This document shows, piece by piece, positions 1-5,780 of a stretch of DNA of 8,401 nt. The position numbers and the translations under genes were made by a program. The stretch covers positions 16,398-24,798 of the forward strand of contig DFJD01000017.1 in the NCBI GenBank assembly GCA_002372875.1, in the 5' to 3' direction. Numbering within the stretch: position 1 is the stretch's first letter; each line of letters begins with the position of its first letter. Origin of the DNA: Clostridiales bacterium UBA3680 (GTDB taxonomy: Bacteria; Bacillota; Clostridia; Lachnospirales; CAG-274). The notes under the pieces were generated by a model, which saw only the letters and a program-made list of their open reading frames with translations, ran no database searches and was not told the DNA's origin.

Positions 1-56
1 CTACGCCATCGGGTCTTTTCCTTGTCTGCGATAATATTATCGCAAATCTGCTTCAA
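1..56 (-). other. possible 5' fragment of a further minus-strand gene (very tentative)
   Basis: A frame beginning with TTG at 56 reads LKQICDNIIADKEKTRWR and stays open to the left edge; a stop lies at 68-66. Only this frame is open to the edge. A second short frame starts with an ATG at 105 inside the end of comEC, reads MTEPLWKNFKETLINSLEAD and stops at 39-37. No good Shine-Dalgarno precedes either start. In related genomes genes such as holA often follow comEC, but I see no recognisable holA start. With so few codons, chance is a fair explanation. Confidence 0.15.
27..44. repeat. perfect 18-bp palindrome downstream of comEC
   Basis: TGCGATAATATTATCGCA is its own reverse complement. It begins 32 nt beyond the comEC stop. 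No T-run follows on either strand, so it is not an intrinsic terminator. It could be an operator for the next gene, a cruciform-prone site, or a coincidence inside a coding region. The identity is exact, but its function is unknown. Confidence 0.5.
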
Positions 57-76
57 GTGAATTAATCAGTGTTTCC

Positions 77-2284
77 TTAAAATTTTTCCATAACGGCTCC
101 GTCATAGCCAGTTATTTTATATTCTATACCCAATTTTTTCAGTCTTAAAACCACTTCCTTATCTGGATGTCCATAGGTGTTTTTGTAGCCTGCCGTTATT
201 ATTGCTTTTTTGGGGGATGCTTTTTTAAGAAAATCCTCACAGCTTGAGGTGTTGCTTCCGTGGTGAGCAACTTTAAGCACATCACAGTTTATATTCCTTT
301 CCAAAAGCTTTTCTTCCACTGTTTTATCTATATCTCCCGTAAAAAGAAAACTTGTTTTATCGGTGTCAAGTTTGTAAACCACCGAAGATGAGTTTGAGTC
401 GTAACTGTCGGCAATGAAGGCACTCCAGGTCAATGTTCCTATCTTTTTTGAAAAACCGTCTTCTATATAGTTTATTTTTATGTTGTTTTTCGTAAGTGCG
501 TCAAAAAGCTCGTGTGAGTATTCCGTCGGCACATAGTTCTTATTTATATAGACATTATTTATAGGTATTTTTCCCGCAATTTGTATAAGTCCGTCGATAT
601 GATCTCTGTCAAGGTGAGAAATGAATACATCATCTATTTTTGTGCTTCCGATATAGTTCATATAGGGCTCGATGACCTTTTCGCCGGCGTTGTTTCCAAA
701 GCCCGAGCCCATGTCCGAAAAGGCGGTATACCTTCCGTATCGAACTATGGCACAATCTCCGTTTCCGACATAGGGGAATATCACGGCTCTTTGCGGCAAA
801 AAGGAAGTTAGGAATATTATGCTTGCCAAGGTAAGTCCCGATAAAAATACTCGCAATGATATTTCCTTCATTAAATAATTGTAGATTATTATATAAATAA
901 AATAAACAGAAAGCATCATAAACAGGCTTATTCCGCCTGTCAAGATAATGCTGTGAGGAAGCCTTGCGATAAATTCGGTGACTGTATCCACAAAAGACAG
1001 TATCACATACACAATGCCGATACAAAACCGTGCCAAAGAGAGAGAAAACAATCCCACCACACCTGAAAGCATGCCGATTACCACTACGGGAAGCATTAAC
1101 GGCACCACAATAAAGTTTGCAATGGGGTCGTAGGGAGTAAAGGTGTAATAGCTGTATACACTTAAAGGTTTGCAGGCAAGGGTCACTGCCAAAAGCATGG
1201 CAAAAACGCTTATTTTTGCTCTTTTTTTGCTGTCTTTGATATATTTTATGAGCACATCGTTAACTGCCACAATGGCGAAAACGCAGGCAAAAGAGAAGCA
1301 AAAGCCCGTATTGTAAATGTATGAAGGGGAGTATGCAAGCAAAATAAAGCAGGCAAGAAAGGCGGTATCTCCTTTTTTGTAGAAAAAACTGCCCAGGCAT
1401 GAAAGAGCGAACATAAGGGCCGCCCTTACGGTGGAAATGGCACAACCTGTCATTATACAATACAGTAAAAGAAAAACAAGAACTATATATCTTGTTTTTC
1501 TGCCGAAAAGCTTTTTCAGAAGAAAAGTGAGCATTTCGGCAAGCACGGAAATATGCAGACCCGAAATTGCAAGTATATGGACTATTCCGCTGTTTTTATA
1601 TTTTTGGTAGGTATTGCTGTCTATGTTTTCCGTTTCTCCCAAAATAACAGCTTTTATCGTTGCAGCCTTGCCGTTTGGAAGTATCTCGTCGTAAATTTCG
1701 GAGAATTTCTGCCTTATTTTACGAAGATAGACTTTGAGAGAGGAAAACTCTCCTGTTTTTACGACATTTACGGCGTTTAGAGCACAGAATACTTTATTGT
1801 AGCGATAATATGCCTCTGTGTTAAAGTCGGTAGGGTTTTTCTTCCTTTGAGGAAGGGAAAGCGTGCCGACGACGGATATTTTATCCCCCGGCTTATATTC
1901 CTTGTCGCTATAGACAAAAATATTTATACTATCGGTATAGCTTTCGTTTTCGACAGTTATCGTATCGGTGACTACCTTTGCACAGGGGGAGGTGACGAAT
2001 GTGCTCTCTACGACCGAGCCGCTGATCTTAGCGGTCTTATTTTCGGCGGCGGCATCAAAAAGAGATTTGTTTTTAGGCAGTATCTCGGCAACGGCAAGAA
2101 CAATTCCCAAAAGAACAAAGCAGATAAGGGTAAGCGCTCCCGTATATTTCGTCTTTTTATACACCGCAAAAGAAAGCAGGCAAGAGAACAAAAAAAGGAC
2201 GGCACTCCACCAATAGGTGGAATGCTGTCCGCAAATTATACCGATTATGAAAAATAAAAGCGCATAAACAACAGGTCTTTTCAT
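77..2284 (-). CDS. comEC: ComEC/Rec2 DNA-uptake channel with C-terminal metallo-beta-lactamase domain
   Basis: ComEC is the inner-membrane channel that takes up one DNA strand during transformation. All three parts of the family are present in 735 residues. The N-terminal hydrophobic helices (about 5-68) are followed by an extracytoplasmic OB-like region (about 80-175). The multi-helix competence domain (about 205-495) opens with the signature HILAISGLHIS (236-246). The metallo-beta-lactamase-like domain (about 500-735) has VGNGD (506-510, usually VGQGD), HLDRDH (557-562, the HxDxDH metal motif), FTGDI (648-652), AHHGS (673-677) and YGHP (704-707). These metal ligands suggest an active nuclease domain, proposed to degrade the non-transported strand. 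The start ATG at 2284 shares an ATGA with the stop of the GerMN gene. No clear Shine-Dalgarno precedes it, so translation is probably coupled. There is no sign of frameshift or truncation. comEA is four genes upstream; the intervening comEB of Bacillus is absent. Confidence 0.97.
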   Translation of the reverse strand: MKRPVVYALLFFIIGIICGQHSTYWWSAVLFLFSCLLSFAVYKKTKYTGALTLICFVLLGIVLAVAEILPKNKSLFDAAAENKTAKISGSVVESTFVTSPCAKVVTDTITVENESYTDSINIFVYSDKEYKPGDKISVVGTLSLPQRKKNPTDFNTEAYYRYNKVFCALNAVNVVKTGEFSSLKVYLRKIRQKFSEIYDEILPNGKAATIKAVILGETENIDSNTYQKYKNSGIVHILAISGLHISVLAEMLTFLLKKLFGRKTRYIVLVFLLLYCIMTGCAISTVRAALMFALSCLGSFFYKKGDTAFLACFILLAYSPSYIYNTGFCFSFACVFAIVAVNDVLIKYIKDSKKRAKISVFAMLLAVTLACKPLSVYSYYTFTPYDPIANFIVVPLMLPVVVIGMLSGVVGLFSLSLARFCIGIVYVILSFVDTVTEFIARLPHSIILTGGISLFMMLSVYFIYIIIYNYLMKEISLRVFLSGLTLASIIFLTSFLPQRAVIFPYVGNGDCAIVRYGRYTAFSDMGSGFGNNAGEKVIEPYMNYIGSTKIDDVFISHLDRDHIDGLIQIAGKIPINNVYINKNYVPTEYSHELFDALTKNNIKINYIEDGFSKKIGTLTWSAFIADSYDSNSSSVVYKLDTDKTSFLFTGDIDKTVEEKLLERNINCDVLKVAHHGSNTSSCEDFLKKASPKKAIITAGYKNTYGHPDKEVVLRLKKLGIEYKITGYDGAVMEKF

Positions 2285-3225
2285 CTTATTATGGTGTCGT
2301 TTCTTTCAAATGCTTTGCTGAAATCAATACCCGAGAAGGTGTCGACCTTTTCTCCTTCGATAAGAAATTGTACTTTTTTTACATCGGGGATCTCCGTAAG
2401 AGAGTTGACCACGGAGTAAATGGAAAGTTCCGCCTCTTTTTTATCTCCGGAGTTTATATTCATAAAGCTTTTTGAAAGATTTACATAGCAAATATTGTTT
2501 TCTGTTTTAATGTCTATTATTTCGGTGTTGTGGGGCAAAACAGATCTTAACATTGTTTTGCCGGGGCCCAATATAAGCTGTTCAACTATTTGATACTCAA
2601 GAGTAAGAGATTGTTTTACCTCTATTCTCTTTTGTTCGGCAGCCAGCTTATCGGTAGCGGTTTTATCGGCAAAATAAAGGGTGACCATTTTCCATTGTGT
2701 TTTTTCGGGCTCAATAACGGGGTTATTTCTCACGTTGTTTCTGTTAAAGAGAATTTCCTTGCCGTCTGCATCAGTCATATAGGGTTTTCCGTCAACATAG
2801 AAGCTGACCGAATCCACAAATGACATATCCGTTATGGTGTATACAAGAGAGTCAAGACAAAGCGCCTTTGAACCCGAGTTAAGGGAGTCAAAGGAGGGCT
2901 CAACATCTATTCTTGCGATTTTGTCGAGAAGAGACCTGTCCTTTATCTTAAACTCCGGAGGAAGTAAAAGATTGGGCTTTGAGCTTTTCGGTCCGCTCTG
3001 GAATTCGTCAACAACGGTTTTGAACATAATATCGTCCGATTCCACGAGGTTTACCGTTCTTGTATCTATGCCGAGCGTTCCCGTATTTCCGTTAAGATAG
3101 TACATATTGTAGGAAACGGTACCCTCAGCCATTTTTATATCTCTAATATATATAAATATACCCGTAACAACGGAAACGGCAACAAGCACACCTACCACAT
3201 AGAGCAATATTTTTTTTATACTCAT
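2281..3225 (-). CDS. membrane-anchored protein with two GerMN (sporulation/spore germination) domains
   Basis: A 314-residue protein anchored by one N-terminal helix (residues about 5-27) with the rest probably outside the membrane. No cysteine lies near the N terminus, so it is not a lipoprotein, unlike Bacillus GerM and actinobacterial LpqB. Two GerMN-type repeats follow. The first, about 37-148, is divergent but keeps SGP (77-79), LPP (88-90) and a closing VSFYVDG. The second, about 179-293, is canonical: VTLYFAD, the ILGPG turn (218-222), LPHNT, VNLS and the final helix-strand SLTEIPDVKKVQFLIEG. GerM in Bacillus is also a tandem GerMN protein that works at the spore-forming septum, and LpqB uses its domain to modulate the kinase MtrB. 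Here the gene starts 3 nt after the kinase and overlaps comEC by 4 nt (ATGA). A kinase accessory role is favoured by context; a sporulation or DNA-uptake role is also possible. Confidence 0.9.
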   Translation of the reverse strand: MSIKKILLYVVGVLVAVSVVTGIFIYIRDIKMAEGTVSYNMYYLNGNTGTLGIDTRTVNLVESDDIMFKTVVDEFQSGPKSSKPNLLLPPEFKIKDRSLLDKIARIDVEPSFDSLNSGSKALCLDSLVYTITDMSFVDSVSFYVDGKPYMTDADGKEILFNRNNVRNNPVIEPEKTQWKMVTLYFADKTATDKLAAEQKRIEVKQSLTLEYQIVEQLILGPGKTMLRSVLPHNTEIIDIKTENNICYVNLSKSFMNINSGDKKEAELSIYSVVNSLTEIPDVKKVQFLIEGEKVDTFSGIDFSKAFERNDTIIR

Positions 3226-3228
3226 ACC

Positions 3229-4671
3229 TTACACCTCTTCGTGCTTAAGAGGAAGGCGAACAACGAAAGTGGAACCCTTTCCCTCACCGCTTATTACCTT
3301 AACGGAACCGTTGTGAAGAAGAACTGTGGAGTGGGTTATGGCAAGACCTAAGCCCGTGCCTCCCGTTTCTCTGTCTCTTGTTTTATCTACCCTGTAGAAA
3401 CGATCGAATACCTTCGTTTGTTCTTCTTCGCTTATGCCTATACCTGTATCTTGCACGGTTATGAAGCAATCGAGATGATCCGCATCTATGGAAACTTTGA
3501 CCTTTCCGTCCATGGGAGTATATTTTATGCCGTTTTCAACCAGGTTGGATATGGCAAGGCTAAGCTTTACTTCGTCGCCTTCAACGGTGACTTCTTTTGA
3601 GGATTCGTAGGAAAGCTCAATGTTCTTGTTTTCCGCAAGGGGATTAAGCCTTTTTACAATGTCCCTGAGCATTCTGTTCATGTCTATTTCGTCTATGTTC
3701 AGCTTTGCTCCGTTGTAATCAAGCCTTACAAGAGAGAGAAGGTCGTTTACGATGGCTGTCATTCGGTCTATTTCGGAGTTGATGTCCACAAGAAATTCTC
3801 TGTACATCTCTTCGGGAACATTCTGCTGAAGCAAAATGGATTCGGTAAGGACCTTTATTGAGCTTAAAGGGGTCTTTAGCTCATGGGACACGTTTGAAAC
3901 GAATTCCTGTCTTGAATTATCCACTTGTTCAAGACGAGTGGTCATATTATTGACAGCCTCTCCAAGCTGTGAAAATTCGTTGTTGCCCTTTACATCTATT
4001 CTTTGATGAAATTGCCCGGAGGCAATTTTTTTCATGGTGTCGAGAATACCGTTTAGGGGTTCAAAAAGTATCTTTGAAGAGAAGAATACCAAGGCTGAAA
4101 CCACTGCCGTAAGAAGTATGGTCGTGAGCAGCAGTCTTGAATTGATGTCGTTTAAAGGGGTGGCAATTCCGCCGTAGGGAGATACTATAAGCACCGCCCC
4201 GATCTTTTCGGAGTTGTCATCCTCTATATATGCTGAGGCATATATGGCGCCGCCGTTTGCATTCTCCGTGTGAAGATTTGCCTCATCGGTACCGTTTAGC
4301 GCAACAAGTATTTCGGGGATAACAAGTACGGAACCCTCTGTTGATAAATTGGTGTCTGCCAGCACATAGGCATATTTATCAACAACTATTATTCTCCAGT
4401 TTTCCTCTCCGGCTTTAGCTTGAAGAGAGCTTATGAACTGATCTTGCTTTGTGCTGTCGGTCAAATAATCCGCCTTTTGTATGGAGCCTGCGATCTTGTT
4501 TGCTTCATAGAGCATTTCCTTTTCGTTTGTCGTTTTGAAATACTCAAGTATGGTATGCCTCATGTAGCCGGCAAAAAGGAGCAGGGGAATGATGCCCACA
4601 ACAAACAGTACAATGAAAAGCTTAAAGCGGACAGTATTAAACCACTTTAAATTACTGGAAATAGTAACCAA
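3229..4671 (-). CDS. membrane sensor histidine kinase (extracytoplasmic sensor, HAMP, HisKA, HATPase)
   Basis: A 480-residue kinase that should phosphorylate the regulator encoded just before it. Two membrane segments (about 16-37 and 179-199) bracket an extracytoplasmic domain of about 140 residues. A HAMP linker follows (about 200-252), then the HisKA domain with H263 in FVSNVSHELKTPLSSI. The ATPase domain has its N box NLVENGIKYT (376-385), G1 DTGIGI (408-413), F box FDRFYRVDKTR (422-432) and G2 GGTGLGLAI (437-445). All catalytic elements are present. There is no cytoplasmic PAS domain, unlike WalK. The start is TTG at 4671: the frame holds no ATG or GTG ahead of the first membrane helix and meets a stop upstream. 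The purine-rich GTGGGGAG directly abuts this TTG, so initiation is probably weak and coupled to the end of the regulator gene, which it overlaps by 20 nt. The sensed signal is unknown. Confidence 0.95.
   Translation of the reverse strand: MVTISSNLKWFNTVRFKLFIVLFVVGIIPLLLFAGYMRHTILEYFKTTNEKEMLYEANKIAGSIQKADYLTDSTKQDQFISSLQAKAGEENWRIIVVDKYAYVLADTNLSTEGSVLVIPEILVALNGTDEANLHTENANGGAIYASAYIEDDNSEKIGAVLIVSPYGGIATPLNDINSRLLLTTILLTAVVSALVFFSSKILFEPLNGILDTMKKIASGQFHQRIDVKGNNEFSQLGEAVNNMTTRLEQVDNSRQEFVSNVSHELKTPLSSIKVLTESILLQQNVPEEMYREFLVDINSEIDRMTAIVNDLLSLVRLDYNGAKLNIDEIDMNRMLRDIVKRLNPLAENKNIELSYESSKEVTVEGDEVKLSLAISNLVENGIKYTPMDGKVKVSIDADHLDCFITVQDTGIGISEEEQTKVFDRFYRVDKTRDRETGGTGLGLAITHSTVLLHNGSVKVISGEGKGSTFVVRLPLKHEEV
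3234..3238 (-). promoter_or_regulatory. Shine-Dalgarno site of the GerMN protein gene
   Basis: AGAGG (extended to AGAGGTG) lies 8 nt upstream of the ATG at 3225 and within the last kinase codons. It gives the third gene of the signalling block its own good ribosome site, in contrast to the weak starts of the kinase and comEC. Confidence 0.65.
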
Positions 4672-5341
4672 CTCCCCACTTTGTGTGAATATACTTCGGT
4701 TCTCCGGGAACAGGTTCTATTTTTTCTCTGAGTCTTCTTACATGCACATCGACCGCTCTTGCATCTCCGGGGTAGTCCGCACCCCAAACTGTTCTGAGAA
4801 GATTTTCTCTGCTGTAGACCTTTCCGGGATTTTTCATGAAAAGTTCTATCAAATCGAACTCTTTTGCCGTAAGGTTTTTTTCAACTCCGTCAACAAAGCA
4901 TCTTCTTGATTCAAGGTCTATTTCAAGCTCTCTTGACTTTATGCTGTTGACCTTTGGAGCGCTGCTTGCAACGGTTTTTACGGAACGGCGTAAAATGGCT
5001 TTTATTCGTGCTTTAAGTTCAAGAATGTTAAAAGGTTTTGTGATGTAATCATCGGCACCGTATTCAAGTCCCATAATTTTATCCATATCTTCGCCTTTTG
5101 CGGTGACCATAATTATGGGCACGTTTGAAAACTCCCTTATCATTCTGCAGACCTCAAGTCCGTCGATTTTAGGGAGCATCACATCAAGAAGGATAAGGGA
5201 GTATTCGTTGTTTTTGGCAAGCTCAAAGGCTTCCTCTCCGTCATAGGCAACGTCAACATCCATTTCCTCTTGTTCAAGCGAAAACTTGATCCCCTTTACT
5301 ATCAGCTTTTCATCATCAACCACAAGCACCCTGTTTGCCAT
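4652..5341 (-). CDS. OmpR/PhoB-family response regulator
   Basis: A 229-residue cytosolic DNA-binding regulator, the partner of the kinase encoded next. The receiver domain (about 1-120) has the acidic pair D9/D10, the phosphoacceptor D53 in LILLDVMLPKIDG, T80 in IIMVTAKGED and K102 in DDYITKPF. All of these are the residues needed for phosphorylation and switching. The C-terminal winged helix (about 132-228) shows LTAKEFDLIELFMKNPGKV, the recognition-helix region DARAVDVHVRRLREKI (193-208) and the wing IHTKWGVGYYF. It resembles the WalR/MtrA/PhoP type, but I do not assign an orthologue from sequence alone. Translation probably starts at the ATG at 5341, with GGGGA 9 nt upstream (5351-5355), inside the end of comEA. 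Its 3' end overlaps the kinase gene by 20 nt. Its targets cannot be read here; autoregulation through the dyad before comEA is one possibility. Confidence 0.97.
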   Translation of the reverse strand: MANRVLVVDDEKLIVKGIKFSLEQEEMDVDVAYDGEEAFELAKNNEYSLILLDVMLPKIDGLEVCRMIREFSNVPIIMVTAKGEDMDKIMGLEYGADDYITKPFNILELKARIKAILRRSVKTVASSAPKVNSIKSRELEIDLESRRCFVDGVEKNLTAKEFDLIELFMKNPGKVYSRENLLRTVWGADYPGDARAVDVHVRRLREKIEPVPGEPKYIHTKWGVGYYFQ

Positions 5342-5342
5342 T

Positions 5343-5702
5343 TTAATCCATCCCCTGTATTGTAATGTAATGCTTTATCGTTTGTAACTGTTTTTTGTTT
5401 ATGCCCTCAATGTTGTCAAGCTGGTTTATGTCGGTAAAATTGCCGTTTTCCTCACGATATTTTATAATAAGAGCTGCTGTTTTCTCTCCTACACCCGGTA
5501 TTTCGGAAAGGATCTCCTCATTGGCGGTGTTTATATCTATGGGGGCATCTTCATCGCCTAAGGGCAGTGCCGGGAAGGTGGGTGTCTCCGAATATTCATA
5601 GGTGCGTTCATATTCTTTTAACGAAACGTAATTCAGAGAGTACCAAATTCCGCAACCGATAAAGGCGACAAATATAATAAGAGCATAAATATTATTCTTC
5701 AT
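5343..5702 (-). CDS. comEA: ComEA-type helix-hairpin-helix DNA-binding protein, short membrane-anchored form
   Basis: ComEA is the cell-surface double-stranded DNA receptor of natural transformation, handing DNA to ComEC. This 119-residue version has an N-terminal membrane anchor (residues about 5-24), then a linker of about 30 residues that is rich in acidic, Tyr and Pro residues. The paired helix-hairpin-helix domain follows: IDINTANEEILSEIPGVGEK (55-74) with IPGVG as first hairpin, and IEGINKKQLQTI (98-109) as second, ending four residues after the domain. Compared with Bacillus ComEA (about 205 residues) it lacks the extra domain between anchor and DNA-binding module. The start at 5702 gives a proper membrane anchor but has no Shine-Dalgarno sequence, only an A/T-rich TTATAAAAAT. 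It is the first gene of a five-gene run; the response regulator follows after 1 nt. A different role for a short HhH membrane protein is possible, but comEC four genes on argues for DNA uptake. Confidence 0.9.
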   Translation of the reverse strand: MKNNIYALIIFVAFIGCGIWYSLNYVSLKEYERTYEYSETPTFPALPLGDEDAPIDINTANEEILSEIPGVGEKTAALIIKYREENGNFTDINQLDNIEGINKKQLQTIKHYITIQGMD

Positions 5703-5712
5703 ATTTTTATAA

Positions 5713-5726
5713 TGGCAAATTCGCCA
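5713..5726 (-). promoter_or_regulatory. 14-bp dyad at the predicted transcription start (candidate operator or leader hairpin)
   Basis: The minus strand reads TGGCGAATTTGCCA, an inverted repeat with one mismatched pair (G opposite T, which could pair as G-U in RNA). It begins right at the predicted start of transcription, about 9 nt after the -10 box, and ends 10 nt before the comEA ATG. It could be a repressor operator or a hairpin at the 5' end of the message. It does not match the Gram-positive LexA box or another operator I recognise. The short 4-5 bp stem makes chance plausible. Confidence 0.35.
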
Positions 5727-5734
5727 CAGGCAAT

Positions 5735-5743
5735 ATTATAACA
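5735..5743 (-). promoter_or_regulatory. extended -10 promoter for the comEA-to-comEC operon
   Basis: The minus strand reads TGTTATAAT: a consensus -10 hexamer (TATAAT, 5740-5735) preceded by the TGn extension. The expected -35 position holds only a poor match (TACAAT or ACTACA), but an extended -10 in AT-rich DNA often suffices for the housekeeping sigma factor. The predicted transcription start is near 5727, giving a leader of about 25 nt before the comEA ATG. No other good promoter was seen for the five genes to the left, which fits a single operon. Readthrough from the upstream gene is also possible because no terminator is visible. Confidence 0.6.
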
Positions 5744-5780
5744 TAATTTCAAAGAAAATTGTAGTATTATTTTAAAATAT

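Noticed and set aside
27..64. Promoter reading of TTGAAG with TATTAT downstream of comEC
   Set aside because: The spacer is only about 14 nt, too short for a normal promoter, and the -10-like bases belong to the palindrome.
550..566. HLDRDH in ComEC as a degenerate metal site
   Set aside because: The coordinates are outside the motif codons only by rough placement on the gene; the motif is residues 557-562 (near 599-616). The HxDxDH form, rather than HxHxDH, is a usual variant in Gram-positive ComEC proteins, and the other ligands are intact, so it is not evidence of inactivation.
1847..2257. Plus-strand open frames opposite comEC and other genes, including a 136-codon one here
   Set aside because: Their translations show no domains or ribosome sites, and each lies opposite a strongly supported family member.
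3121..3170. AT-rich TTGTTA and TATATA elements in the 5' part of the GerMN gene as an internal promoter
   Set aside because: They encode the end of the membrane helix and its isoleucine/tyrosine codons, the spacing to a good -10 hexamer is poor, and the next start (comEC) is about 850 nt away.
4226..4245. Hairpin ATATATGC-TGAG-GCATATAT inside the kinase gene
   Set aside because: The symmetry falls on codons for IYASAYI, where A, Y and I codons read well both ways. It is far from any gene boundary and no T-run follows. It is most likely a coding coincidence.
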